A stretch of DNA of 24,375 bases, taken from an uncultured bacterium (lineage in GTDB: Bacteria > Actinomycetota > Coriobacteriia > Coriobacteriales > Coriobacteriaceae). Made by a program: the position numbers and the translations under genes. Location of the stretch: the NCBI GenBank assembly GCA_905214435.1, contig CAJMMA010000029.1:1-24375 (forward strand), written 5' to 3'. This document shows positions 1 to 7,733 of this stretch, piece by piece. How positions within the stretch are numbered: the first letter of the stretch is position 1; every line of letters begins with the position of its first letter. The notes below the pieces were generated by a model, which did no database searches, had not been told where the DNA came from, and saw only the letters and a list, made by a program, of their open reading frames with translations.

Positions 1-317
1 TCGTTCCAGTCGATCTTGCCCTCGGCGAGCGCCAGGTAGTGCTTTTCGAACGCGTGGTCGATGATCATCTGGTCAAAGGCGGGCTGCGTCTGCTTGTCGA
101 GTGAGAACAGCACCACGCCGGTGGTGTCACGGTCCAAGCGGTTGAGCGGCTGCATGTCGGTCGCGGCAAAGCCGTCGCCCATCGCCAGCAGCAGGTCGCT
201 GGCGTAGTCGGTGAGCGTGCGCTCGCCGGTGCCGTCGCCGTGGACGATCATGCCGGCGGGCTTGTCGATGGCCATGAGCCAGGCGTCGCAATAGAGGACT
301 TGAGGTTCTTCGTTCAC
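1..317 (-). CDS. RluA-family pseudouridine synthase, partial (3' end outside window)
   Basis: Reading the minus strand from a GTG at 315-317 gives an open frame that leaves the window at base 1, so only about the first 105 residues are visible. A GAAAGG ribosome-binding site lies about 8 nt before the GTG. The protein carries the RluA/RsuA-type catalytic block NRLDRDTTGVVLFS, whose aspartate is the nucleophile in this family, preceded by the usual IDKPAGMIVHG stretch. Family members convert uridine to pseudouridine in rRNA or tRNA in the cytoplasm. The target (RluA-, RluC- or RluD-like) cannot be decided from this part. It starts 15 nt after the stop of the U32-family gene and probably shares its transcript. 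The ATG inside the frame (AIDKPAGM) is too far in to be the start. Confidence 0.85.
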   Translation of the reverse strand, partial: MNEEPQVLYCDAWLMAIDKPAGMIVHGDGTGERTLTDYASDLLLAMGDGFAATDMQPLNRLDRDTTGVVLFSLDKQTQPAFDQMIIDHAFEKHYLALAEGKIDWN

Positions 318-332
318 GTGTAAGCCTTTCGG

Positions 333-2828
333 TTAGCTAATTCCCACAAACATGCAGCCCGAGGTGGCGCCGCGCAGGCGGGCGGCCGGCTTGCGGCCGG
401 CTTGAGCCGCCTCGACAGCGCGACGGACGCGAGCGACGGCACGGCCAATCTCATCGGCCTCGAGCAAGGTTCCGTCGACCATAAGACGGCGCACGCCGGC
501 ATCGAGCAGCTGCGGAACTTGCGGCGTGAGGTCGATGGGGTAGGCGTCGTACAAGCGTGAGCGGCCGTGGATGTCGGTACGCACCGGCATGACCTTTCCG
601 TCGATATTCTTGAGCGAGAGCTTGCGGGCACGCAGGCGGCAGTTGGCGCAATCGTGGATGCAGCCGTTGGCAACCTGCAGAATGCAATGCTCGCTTGTCA
701 TGACGCGCGGGCGGCCAAAGACGGTGATGCCTAGAGCCGCGGGCGCGGCGGCGCCGAGCGAGACAATCTCGTCGAGCGTGATCTCGGGCGAGAGCCAAAA
801 CGCACCGGCTCCGCGCTCGGCAAGCGCCTCCATGCAGGGCGTGTTGTGCACCGGCAGGCAAGAGCGAATCTCGGCCGTGGCGCCAACCTGGGCGGCCAGG
901 GCAAGCTCAGAGATGTTGCCAATAGCGACCGTGGCGCCGGCAACAACCCATGGGTCAACGCGGACGTGGTCAACGGCGCGGCAGACCTCATCGAGCACGG
1001 GTACGATGTCCTGCTCAAACGTATCGGCGGGGGAGAGCTCGGCCGCATCGAGCGCGTCGGTGGTCATGTAGATGCGCGTTGCACCCTCCGCCCGCGCTGC
1101 CTCGGCGGTCTCGAGCGAGGTGACGGTGGCGCAGATCTGCGGCTCGTCGCGGTAGTGCTCGGGCGCGGGGCGGGAATCACTGGTGACAATCGCCGGCAGC
1201 TCGAGCGTTTTCGCGCGCTCCGCGTACGGCGCCAGAATGGCCTCTTCCAGCGCCTTGCAAGCGGCGGCGCGCACCTTATGTACGGCGGAGAAACCCATGC
1301 CACAGCCCTCATCGAGCGCCACCTCAAAGCTCGCAGCCTCAAAGGGAGAGGAACCCATGCGGCCGACGTGCTCAACCAGATCGGACGCCTCGACCGCACG
1401 GGTCTTGGCGGCTTCGACAGTAAAGCCCGTGGCCGTGGCCGTAAGCGAAGGGTCGTCGCAGCAGGTGAGTGTGACGGCAAACGGCTCGCCCAGGCGCGCC
1501 ACGACGGATACATCAACAGCTCGGCGGCGCAGCACATCGCGCTTGAGCGCGGCGCTGGCAGCGTCAATAGCGCGCTGGCTTCGAATCACGCGCACGCGGC
1601 AGCCCTCGGGCATGCTACGGGGCACGCGACACTCGATAACATCGCCGGCAGCGGCATCATCGGCGGCGATGGTGGTCAGGAACTGGTCGAACTCATCGTC
1701 GTGGCGAAGCTCCAGCAGGTCGCCCTTGCCCACGGGCTCAAACAACTCAATGCGGGCGATGGCGGCGCGGCGACGGCGGTCGTCGGGCTTGAGCCCGCGC
1801 ACATCGCGGTTGGCCAGGCGGCTGCCGAGCACCGTGCCCACGATCTGGCCGCGGTTGTTGGAGCGCTCGTAACTCATCATCTCGTCACCCGAGGTGCCGT
1901 CTTGGTAGGCGTGCGTAAAGTCACGGTTAAAGCAGCGCTTGAGCTGGCGCTGACGGGCGGCTTCCTCGTCCTTAGAGGTCGAAACATCGGCCAGCATATC
2001 GTCAATCTGATGACGATACACGTCGACGATGGAATACACGTAATCGGGAGCCTTCATGCGGCCCTCGAGCTTGAGCGATGCGGCGCCGGCGTCATACAGA
2101 CGGCGAACAAGCTGCGAAGTGTTGGTGTCGCGCGGGCACAGCGCGCGCTCGCGACCGGCAGGGGAGAGCGAGCGGCCGTTCTCGTCGATCAGCTCGTAAG
2201 GCAGGCGACAGGGTTGAGCGCACATGCCGCGGTTGGCCGAGCGGCCCGCCATGGCAAAGCTCGAAAGCAGACACAGGCCAGAGTAGCAAAAGCAGATGGC
2301 GCCATGGCTAAAGACCTCAAGGTCCACATCGGGCGCGGCATCGTGAATGGCGGCAATCTCGTCGATGGAAAGCTCGCGCGAGAGGGTCACGCGGTCGGCG
2401 CCCTGCTCGCGGCACCAAAGGGTTCCGCGGTCGTCGTGGATGTTTGCCTGGGTCGAGATATGCGTCTCGATGCTGGGCATCGTGCGCTTGACCTCAAAGA
2501 ACAGGCCCCAGTCCTGGATGATGAAGGCGTCGGCGCCCAGCGTGGAGCAGCGATGGATGAGCTGCAGCGCATCGCTCATCTCGGATTCCTTGATGACGAT
2601 GTTGACCGTGACGTAGACGCGCGAGCCGGCCAGATGCGCGGCGCGGCAGGCCTGCTCAAAGGCCTCGTCGGTAAAGTTGGTGGCCTTGCGGCGGGCGTTG
2701 AAGCTGCCCATGCCGCAGTAGATGGCGTCTGCCCCGGCGGCGAGCGCGGCGGCAAAGGGCTCCGGGCCTCCGGCGGGCGCCAAAAGCTCGGGTCTGCGGT
2801 TGGTGGTTCGACTGGCGGTTGCGGTCAT
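333..2828 (-). CDS. U32 family peptidase / RlhA-like protein, long form
   Basis: An 831-residue protein opening with the family hallmark ELLAPAGGPEPF (residues 14-25) and carrying the U32 signature EVFSHGAICFCYSGLC at 171-186 with its clustered cysteines. U32 proteins are annotated as peptidases, but the best-known bacterial members act in RNA hydroxylation (RlhA, TrhP), so the peptidase label is historical. E. coli RlhA has about 650 residues. The extra length here fits the subgroup with an added C-terminal DUF3656-type region. A second cysteine cluster (EHCILQVANGCIHDCANCRLR) occurs near residue 740 and may complete an Fe-S site (inference). A GAAAGGCAGG ribosome-binding site precedes the ATG. 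The 673-aa antisense frame over this gene is a coding shadow. Confidence 0.88.
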   Translation of the reverse strand: MTATASRTTNRRPELLAPAGGPEPFAAALAAGADAIYCGMGSFNARRKATNFTDEAFEQACRAAHLAGSRVYVTVNIVIKESEMSDALQLIHRCSTLGADAFIIQDWGLFFEVKRTMPSIETHISTQANIHDDRGTLWCREQGADRVTLSRELSIDEIAAIHDAAPDVDLEVFSHGAICFCYSGLCLLSSFAMAGRSANRGMCAQPCRLPYELIDENGRSLSPAGRERALCPRDTNTSQLVRRLYDAGAASLKLEGRMKAPDYVYSIVDVYRHQIDDMLADVSTSKDEEAARQRQLKRCFNRDFTHAYQDGTSGDEMMSYERSNNRGQIVGTVLGSRLANRDVRGLKPDDRRRRAAIARIELFEPVGKGDLLELRHDDEFDQFLTTIAADDAAAGDVIECRVPRSMPEGCRVRVIRSQRAIDAASAALKRDVLRRRAVDVSVVARLGEPFAVTLTCCDDPSLTATATGFTVEAAKTRAVEASDLVEHVGRMGSSPFEAASFEVALDEGCGMGFSAVHKVRAAACKALEEAILAPYAERAKTLELPAIVTSDSRPAPEHYRDEPQICATVTSLETAEAARAEGATRIYMTTDALDAAELSPADTFEQDIVPVLDEVCRAVDHVRVDPWVVAGATVAIGNISELALAAQVGATAEIRSCLPVHNTPCMEALAERGAGAFWLSPEITLDEIVSLGAAAPAALGITVFGRPRVMTSEHCILQVANGCIHDCANCRLRARKLSLKNIDGKVMPVRTDIHGRSRLYDAYPIDLTPQVPQLLDAGVRRLMVDGTLLEADEIGRAVARVRRAVEAAQAGRKPAARLRGATSGCMFVGIS

Positions 2829-3010
2829 ATCCTGCCTTTCAAAATGCTCAGATACTCAAAAGTATAGTGGTGCCGTCGCGGCAGGCGATGCCCGTGCTCT
2901 AAGCGGGATAAAGTCTTCAGCAGCTTGGACTGGCTGCTTCACATGAGAACCGTTCAGCGGCCGACAGACGCCGTTGGGCGATAAAAGATTCTCGCAACGT
3001 GATAATAATC

Positions 3011-3039
3011 TTGCATCGCGCGGAAACCTTGAGTACTAT
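3011..3039 (+). promoter_or_regulatory. Candidate sigma-70-type promoter of ridA
   Basis: TTGCAT (3011-3016), a 17-bp spacer and TACTAT (3034-3039) match the -35/-10 pattern well. The start of transcription would fall near 3046, just before the 13-bp leader hairpin and about 83 nt before the ridA ATG. Confidence 0.55.
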
Positions 3040-3047
3040 CCCAATCA

Positions 3048-3095
3048 AGCGCGGCGTTCAGACCGAACTGTGCCTCCCGGTGTGAACGCCGCGCT
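3048..3095 (+). promoter_or_regulatory. Leader hairpin in the ridA 5' UTR
   Basis: AGCGCGGCGTTCA (3048-3060) is the exact reverse complement of 3083-3095, a 13-bp stem around a 22-nt loop. There is no T-run after it, so it is not a standard terminator. It sits at the predicted 5' end of the ridA message, 21 nt before the ribosome-binding site. It could stabilise the mRNA or bind a protein or ligand. It matches no riboswitch I recognise. Confidence 0.5.
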
Positions 3096-3128
3096 CACGC
3101 TCTTTCAACTGATCGTAAGGAGATAAAC

Positions 3129-3506
3129 ATGAGCAAGACCGTCGTGTCTTCCGATAACGCACCCGCAGCCATCGGCCCGTATTCCCCCGGCATCCAGACC
3201 GGCAACATGGTGTTCCTGTCCGGCCAGCTGGGTATCGACCCCGCAACCGGCAAGATGCCCGAGGGCGTCGAGGCCCAGGCTAAGCAGTCCCTTGCTAACG
3301 TCGAGGCCCTGCTGAGCGCTGCCGGCGCCACCTTTGCCGATGTCGTCAAGACCACGGTCTACCTGGCCGACATTGCCGACTTCGCTGCCGTGAACGAGAT
3401 TTATGCCTCCAAGTTCGAGGCTCCGTTCCCCGCGCGCAGCGCTTTCCAGGTTGCCGCCCTTCCTGCCGGCGGTCTGGTCGAGATTGAGGTCGTCGCCGCC
3501 CTCTAA
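3129..3506 (+). CDS. ridA: RidA family reactive intermediate/imine deaminase
   Basis: A 125-residue protein, the usual length for RidA/YjgF. It has the family core SGQLGIDPATGKMP (31-44), the segment DVVKTTVYLADIADF (71-85), the active-site arginine in ARSAFQV (R103), and a late glutamate (E118). RidA is a cytoplasmic trimer that hydrolyses 2-aminoacrylate and related imines released by PLP enzymes, giving ketoacid and ammonia. An AAGGAG ribosome-binding site at 3117-3122 precedes the ATG. It is monocistronic: its own promoter lies upstream and a strong terminator follows. Its place beside the purine cluster makes sense because DpaL, encoded at 21367, forms 2-aminoacrylate (inference). Confidence 0.93.
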   Translation: MSKTVVSSDNAPAAIGPYSPGIQTGNMVFLSGQLGIDPATGKMPEGVEAQAKQSLANVEALLSAAGATFADVVKTTVYLADIADFAAVNEIYASKFEAPFPARSAFQVAALPAGGLVEIEVVAAL

Positions 3507-3535
3507 GGCGTTGGCAACAACTAAACATGACATGC

Positions 3536-3575
3536 AAAAAGGCCCTGCAGCGCGTGTGAGCTGCAGGGCCTTTTG
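3536..3575 (+). terminator. Rho-independent terminator, probably bidirectional
   Basis: GGCCCTGCAG (3541-3550) and CTGCAGGGCC (3561-3570) form a perfect 10-bp stem with TTTT after it on the plus strand and AAAAA before it. It can therefore stop ridA (plus) and the convergent regulator gene (minus). Confidence 0.92.
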
Positions 3576-3629
3576 TCAAGCGATGCGGCAAAATGATCTG
3601 TTTTCCTCCGTCCCCAAGGGATCAGCGGG

Positions 3630-4286
3630 TTAGCCCTCCTTGCGGACTTTTTGCAGGTAGCGGTAGACGCTGGGCTCCGAGATGCCCAGCGCGGTGGCGG
3701 CGCAGGCCACGGCGCCCTTGAGCATGAACACCCCGTTGCCGTTGAGGTGGCGAATGACGTCCACGCGGTCGCTCTGACCAAGCGACGCCACATCCAGCCC
3801 GCGCGCGCTCAGCAACTCGGCAATGCTGCGGTCGATGAGCTCCTGTGTGGACTCCGAAAGACTTTCGACCTCGATAGACGCGGGCTCCGTGCGCGTCGGC
3901 GCCACGTCAAAGCACGCCATGAGCTGCTGCGCCATGGCGTTGATGGAGCGCACGGTCGAGAGGTCGGTGTTGACGCAGAGCATGCCGACGATCTCGTTAT
4001 CCTCGCGGATAAAGTACGTCGCTGACTCCAGCGTCTTGCCACCGGCACCGCGCCCCTCGTAGCCCGTAATAAACGGCAGGTCGCGATACTTGGGGTCGTG
4101 CATGATCTTGAGCGCCAGATCGGTGGCGGGACCGCCGACCTTACGGCCGCTCACGATGCCGTTGCGAATATCGACGATGGCGTGGTCGGGATCCGAGAAA
4201 TCATGCAGCACGATCTCGCTGTTCTTACCGAGTATCTGCTCCAGGAAATCGACCATCGGCAAAAAGCGACGTACGGTCTCGTTCAC
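3630..4286 (-). CDS. YheO-like PAS / HTH transcriptional regulator (copy 1)
   Basis: I place the start at the GTG at 4284-4286 because a strong AAAGGAG lies 7 nt upstream. This gives 218 residues. A longer upstream frame exists but has no ribosome-binding site. The N-terminal half (to about residue 120) is a YheO-type PAS-like domain (segments NSEIVLHDF, IVDIRNGIVSGRKVGG, ESATYFIREDNEIVGMLCVNTD). The C-terminus has a helix-turn-helix of the HTH_22 type (AATALGISEPSVYRYLQKVRKEG), where the recognition helix resembles Fis/resolvase-like ends. It is divergent from the purine permease gene. A second member of the same family lies at 20436. It probably senses a small molecule and controls the permease operon (inference). 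No ligand can be named. Confidence 0.85.
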   Translation of the reverse strand: MNETVRRFLPMVDFLEQILGKNSEIVLHDFSDPDHAIVDIRNGIVSGRKVGGPATDLALKIMHDPKYRDLPFITGYEGRGAGGKTLESATYFIREDNEIVGMLCVNTDLSTVRSINAMAQQLMACFDVAPTRTEPASIEVESLSESTQELIDRSIAELLSARGLDVASLGQSDRVDVIRHLNGNGVFMLKGAVACAATALGISEPSVYRYLQKVRKEG

Positions 4287-4638
4287 GGGCAACTCCTTTG
4301 GGTGAAATCGGAGATGTTCATAACAATTTTTTCTCATGGTAACACGCCGCTCTTCATCTCGTATATCCGCAGGTACATTGCGTAATACAGACGAACGGTA
4401 GGAATTTGGCGGTAAACGGTTGACCAAAAGAAAAGTTAGATGATATTTTGACCAGACACTTTCCTGACCTGCGGAAATGCATTATCTCAGCTGAAGAATA
4501 GTCTGATAACAAAAAATTATTATTGAGAATGAGAATCATCTTTAATACGATATGCAACGAAGGCACAACCTCAACCCCGCACTGCGTCACAATAGAGCGT
4601 TAGATGCGAAAACAACTATTTCGAGGATTGGTGGTCAA
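4287..4638. promoter_or_regulatory. 352-bp divergent control region, regulator / purine permease
   Basis: No gene is seen here. The region is more AT-rich than its neighbours. It contains an inverted pair TCCGCAGGT (4366-4374) / ACCTGCGGA (4467-4475), a direct repeat TTGACCA at 4420-4426 and 4448-4454 (28 bp apart), and a promoter with a Fur-like box (separate entry). These are candidate operators for the adjacent YheO-like regulator. I see no purine riboswitch core in the permease leader. Confidence 0.5.
4523..4551 (+). promoter_or_regulatory. Promoter of the permease gene overlapped by a Fur-box-like site
   Basis: TTGAGA (4523-4528), a 17-bp spacer and TACGAT (4546-4551) form a sigma-70-type promoter. 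Transcription would begin near 4558, after the upstream ATG at 4552, which supports the start at 4639. The interval 4525-4543 agrees with the classical 19-bp Fur consensus at 14 of 19 positions by my hand count. The 15-mer TGAGAATGAGAATCA (4524-4538) fits the 7-1-7 form at 12 of 14 positions. Binding is not proven. Confidence 0.5.
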
Positions 4639-6033
4639 ATGACCCAGGAGACGGTTAAGAACGGCACTGAAGCCCTGTTCACTCGTGAAGGCATGCCTCC
4701 CGTTAAAGAAATGATCCCGTGTGCCCTTCAGCACGTACTGGCTTCGTTTGCCGGTATCATCACCCCGGCTGTCATCATGGCCGGCGTCTACGGCTTTAAT
4801 AGCCAGCAGAGTACCGACATCATCCAGGTCGCGCTCATTCTTTCGGCAATCGACACGGCCCTTCAGGCCTTCGCTCCCTTCCGTCGCATCGGCGGCGGTC
4901 TGCCCATCGTCATGGGCGTTTCGTTCGCGTTCTTGCCGGCCCTGCAGGCCATGGGTGCCTCGGGCTTTAGCTTTGGTGCGCTACTGGGCGGCGAGATCGT
5001 CGGCGGCGCCGTCGCGGTCCTCTTTGGTCTGGCCTACAGCAAGATCAAGTGGCTGTTCCCGCCCGTCGTGACCGGTACGGTCATCTTCTCCATTGGCGTC
5101 TCCCTCTATCCCACGGCCGTCAAGTATATGGCCGGCGGTATGGGTACGCCGCTGTGGGGCACCCAGCAGGCCTGGTGCGTCGCTCTTATCACCTTCGCCG
5201 TGGTCTTTGCGCTCGCCAACTTTGGCAAGGGCACGCTCAAGCTGGGATCCGTGTTCTTTGGCATGATCGTTGGCATGATCGTTTCGATCCCCTTTGGCAT
5301 GATCGACTTCTCCAGCGTCGCCACCGCTCAGGTCTTCGCCCTTCCCAAGCTCATGCCCTACGCGCTCGAGTTTGATCCCGAGGTCTGCATTACCCTCGCC
5401 GTCGTGTTCCCCATGGTTGCCATCCAGGTTATCGGTGACGTCTCCGCCGCCTGCCTGGGCTCCATCGACCGTATGCCCACCGAGCGCGAGCTCTCCGGAG
5501 CTATCGTGTCCCAGGGCCTCACCTCTATGGTCGGCGGCCTGCTGGGCGGTCTTCCCACCAGCGCCCTTGGCCAGAACGTGGGCATCATCTGCTCCAACAA
5601 GGTCGTCAACAAGTGGGTCTTTGTGATCATCGCGGCCGTCTTTGCCATCGCCGGCCTGTTCCCGCAGCTCTCTGCCGTCCTTTCCGCTATCCCGCAGCCC
5701 GTCATCGGCGGCGCGACCGTCGGCGTCTTTGGCACCATCACCATGAACGGCGTGCGCATGTTCACCCGCGAGGGCCTTACGCAGCGCACTACCACCATCG
5801 TCGGTACCTCCGTCGTCTTTGGCCTGGGTATCTGGATGGCCAGCGGCTGCCTTGCCGGCGAGGGTATGCCCACCTGGGTGTCCACCGTCATCGGCTCCAA
5901 TGCCGTGACCCCCACCGCCATCATGGCCATTGTCCTTAACCTGATCCTTCCGCAGACGCCGGTCGTGGCTCAGCACATCGATGCCGCCAAGGACGCTGCC
6001 GTGGATCTGGTCTTGCCCGAGAGCAAGAAGTAA
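4639..6033 (+). CDS. NCS2 family uracil-xanthine/urate permease
   Basis: I start at the ATG at 4639 (464 residues) rather than 4552, because the predicted promoter lies just upstream of 4552 and GAGG/GGTGG stretches precede 4639. The protein is strongly hydrophobic with about 12-14 membrane segments. It opens with the NCS2 pattern PCALQHVLASFAGIITPAVIMAG and has GGLPIVMGVSFAFLPAL in the TM3 region. The NCS2 signature is at residues 312-321 (QNVGIICSNK). The family norm has Thr at its ninth position where this protein has Asn. Family members are proton symporters for xanthine, urate or uracil. Location next to ssnA-ygfK-xdhD suggests a purine substrate such as urate or xanthine (inference, cf. 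UacT/XanP/XanQ). Confidence 0.9.
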   Translation: MTQETVKNGTEALFTREGMPPVKEMIPCALQHVLASFAGIITPAVIMAGVYGFNSQQSTDIIQVALILSAIDTALQAFAPFRRIGGGLPIVMGVSFAFLPALQAMGASGFSFGALLGGEIVGGAVAVLFGLAYSKIKWLFPPVVTGTVIFSIGVSLYPTAVKYMAGGMGTPLWGTQQAWCVALITFAVVFALANFGKGTLKLGSVFFGMIVGMIVSIPFGMIDFSSVATAQVFALPKLMPYALEFDPEVCITLAVVFPMVAIQVIGDVSAACLGSIDRMPTERELSGAIVSQGLTSMVGGLLGGLPTSALGQNVGIICSNKVVNKWVFVIIAAVFAIAGLFPQLSAVLSAIPQPVIGGATVGVFGTITMNGVRMFTREGLTQRTTTIVGTSVVFGLGIWMASGCLAGEGMPTWVSTVIGSNAVTPTAIMAIVLNLILPQTPVVAQHIDAAKDAAVDLVLPESKK

Positions 6034-6049
6034 CCAATTCGGTGCTATT

Positions 6050-6212
6050 CGTCGGCGGACGTATCGCCTCGTCCGCCGACGTCATGCGGCGTCAAGCCGC
6101 ACTTCAAAGGGCTTGCCCCTTTGGTGAAGCGTTGACGGGAGAGGGCCCGTTTCCGGTGTAGGCCGGCGCTTCGCACTTCCGCTATGTCAGAGGTGTCAAA
6201 CCCCGCCTCTGA
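6050..6212 (+). other. Run of hairpins between the permease gene and ssnA
   Basis: Four stems are visible in this 196-bp gap: CGTCGGCGGAC / GTCCGCCGACG (6050-6060 with 6071-6081, 11 bp), TGCGGC / GCCGCA (6085-6090 with 6096-6101), CAAAGGG / CCCTTTG (6105-6111 with 6117-6123), and TCAGAGG / CCTCTGA (6187-6193 with 6206-6212) just before the ssnA ribosome-binding site. None has a T-run, so read-through into ssnA is likely. They may set mRNA processing or stability. Confidence 0.6.
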
Positions 6213-6229
6213 TGTTGAAGGGAGCATTC

Positions 6230-7585
6230 ATGCTTCTGGTCGCTAACGGTTCCGTCTTTACCCGCAATTCTCAGACCCCGTTCATTCCCAACGGTGCGGT
6301 CGCCATTGACGGAGATACGATCGTCGAAGTAGGCCCCGAGCGCGAGCTCAAGGCCAAGTACCCGGATGCCGAGTACGTCGATGCCCAGGGCAACCTCATC
6401 ATGCCTGGACTCATCAACTGCCACACCCACATCTACTCGGGTCTGGCCCGCGGCCTTGCCATTAAGGGCTGCAACCCCACCAACTTCCTGGAGAATCTTG
6501 AGCAGCAGTGGTGGAAGATCGACGACAACCTGACGCTCGACGGCACCAAGGCCAGCGCCTACGCCACGATCTTGGACTCCATCCGCGATGGCGTCACCAC
6601 GATCTTCGATCACCACGCGAGCTTCTGCGAGATCCCGGGCAGCCTCTTTACCATTAAGGACGCCGCGCAGGAGCTGGGCATGCGTTCGTGCCTGTGCTAC
6701 GAGGTCTCCGATCGCCGCGGTCAGGAAAAATGCGACCAGGCCATTGCCGAGAACGCCGAGTTTGCCCAGTGGGCCGCCAAGGAGCGTCGCGATAACGACA
6801 ACCACATGATTGCAGCCATGTTTGGCGGTCACGCCACCTTTACGCTGTCGGACGAGACCATGGACAAGATGGCCGAGGCCAACAACGGCCTGACCGGCTT
6901 CCACATCCATGTGTGCGAGGGCATGAATGACGTGTGGGACTCCCGCCTCAACCGTGGTGGCATCAGCCCCGTCGAGCGCCTGCTGCAGCACAATCTGCTG
7001 GGTCCCGACACCATGCTCGGCCACTGCATCCACGTGACGCCTGCCGAGATGGATATCGTCAAGGAGTCCGGTACCTGGCTCGTCAACAACCCCGAATCCA
7101 ATATGGGCAACGCCGTGGGCTGCGCCCCCGTGCTCGAGTTCTTCCGCCGCGGCATCCCCGTGTGCATGGGCACCGACGCCTACACTCACGATATGCTCGA
7201 GAGCCTCAAGGTCTTCCTGATCATTCAGCGCCACAACGCCGCCATGCCCAACGTGGGCTGGTGCGAGGCCATGACCATGCTGTTCGAGAACAACGCCAAG
7301 ATGGCGAGCAAGTACTTCGATCGCAAACTCGGTGTGCTCGAGGCCGGCGCTGCCGCCGACGTCATCGTCATGGACTACAAGCCCTTTACGCCGCTGAGCG
7401 AGGAGAACATCGACGGCCACATGCTCTTTGGCATGATGGGCAAAAACTGCCGCACCACCATCATCAACGGCCGCGTCCTGTACAAGGATCGCGAGTTCGT
7501 TGGCATTGATGAGGACAAGATCAACGCGTGGACCATGGCCGAGTCCAAGAAGCTCTGGAGCACGCTCAACGATCGCACGTACTAA
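6230..7585 (+). CDS. ssnA: SsnA family putative aminohydrolase (amidohydrolase superfamily)
   Basis: The start is the ATG at 6230 (451 residues), because the GAAGGGAG ribosome-binding site at 6216-6223 lies between it and the alternative ATG at 6212. Metal-binding motifs of the deaminase-like amidohydrolases are all present: NCHTHIYSGLARG with H65/H67, FHIHVCEG with H227, LGHCIHV with H265, and MGTDAYTHD with D316. E. coli SsnA is of similar size (about 440 residues) and sits in the same ygeW-ygeX-ygeY-hyuA-ygfK-ssnA-xdhD gene neighbourhood. It probably hydrolyses a C-N bond (deamination or ring opening) of a purine-derived intermediate in the cytoplasm. The exact substrate is not settled from sequence. 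Confidence 0.92.
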   Translation: MLLVANGSVFTRNSQTPFIPNGAVAIDGDTIVEVGPERELKAKYPDAEYVDAQGNLIMPGLINCHTHIYSGLARGLAIKGCNPTNFLENLEQQWWKIDDNLTLDGTKASAYATILDSIRDGVTTIFDHHASFCEIPGSLFTIKDAAQELGMRSCLCYEVSDRRGQEKCDQAIAENAEFAQWAAKERRDNDNHMIAAMFGGHATFTLSDETMDKMAEANNGLTGFHIHVCEGMNDVWDSRLNRGGISPVERLLQHNLLGPDTMLGHCIHVTPAEMDIVKESGTWLVNNPESNMGNAVGCAPVLEFFRRGIPVCMGTDAYTHDMLESLKVFLIIQRHNAAMPNVGWCEAMTMLFENNAKMASKYFDRKLGVLEAGAAADVIVMDYKPFTPLSEENIDGHMLFGMMGKNCRTTIINGRVLYKDREFVGIDEDKINAWTMAESKKLWSTLNDRTY

Positions 7586-7599
7586 TTACAAGTAGATTC

Positions 7600-7714
7600 A
7601 CGCGCGTCGGATGTTTCGCCGCATCCGACGCGCGTATAGGCGACCTCCGCGGGGTCGCCGGCGCTGTGCTAGCGCTACGCCGTATTTGCGCCCGCCGCGC
7701 GGTCTCGCCGGGCG
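7600..7714 (+). other. Hairpins between ssnA and ygfK
   Basis: ACGCGCGTCGGATG (7600-7613) is perfectly complementary to 7622-7635, a 14-bp stem with an 8-nt loop. It is followed by GGCGACC / GGTCGCC (7639-7645 with 7653-7659), GCGCT / AGCGC (7661-7665 with 7671-7675) and CGCCC / GGGCG (7689-7693 with 7710-7714). There is no T-run. The layout resembles the hairpin run before ssnA and may define mRNA segment ends within the operon. Confidence 0.6.
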
Positions 7715-7733
7715 TTACAGAGAGGAGCTCACT

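Noticed and set aside
846..2867. 673-aa plus-strand frame opposite the U32 gene, and similar long frames opposite ygfK (658 aa) and xdhD (773 aa)
   Set aside because: They mirror GC-rich third positions of clearly real genes, lack ribosome-binding sites and show no domain motifs.
4552..4638. Purine or xanthine riboswitch in the permease leader
   Set aside because: The roughly 80-nt leader shows neither the conserved purine-aptamer junction nor an anti-terminator; no supporting stems were found.
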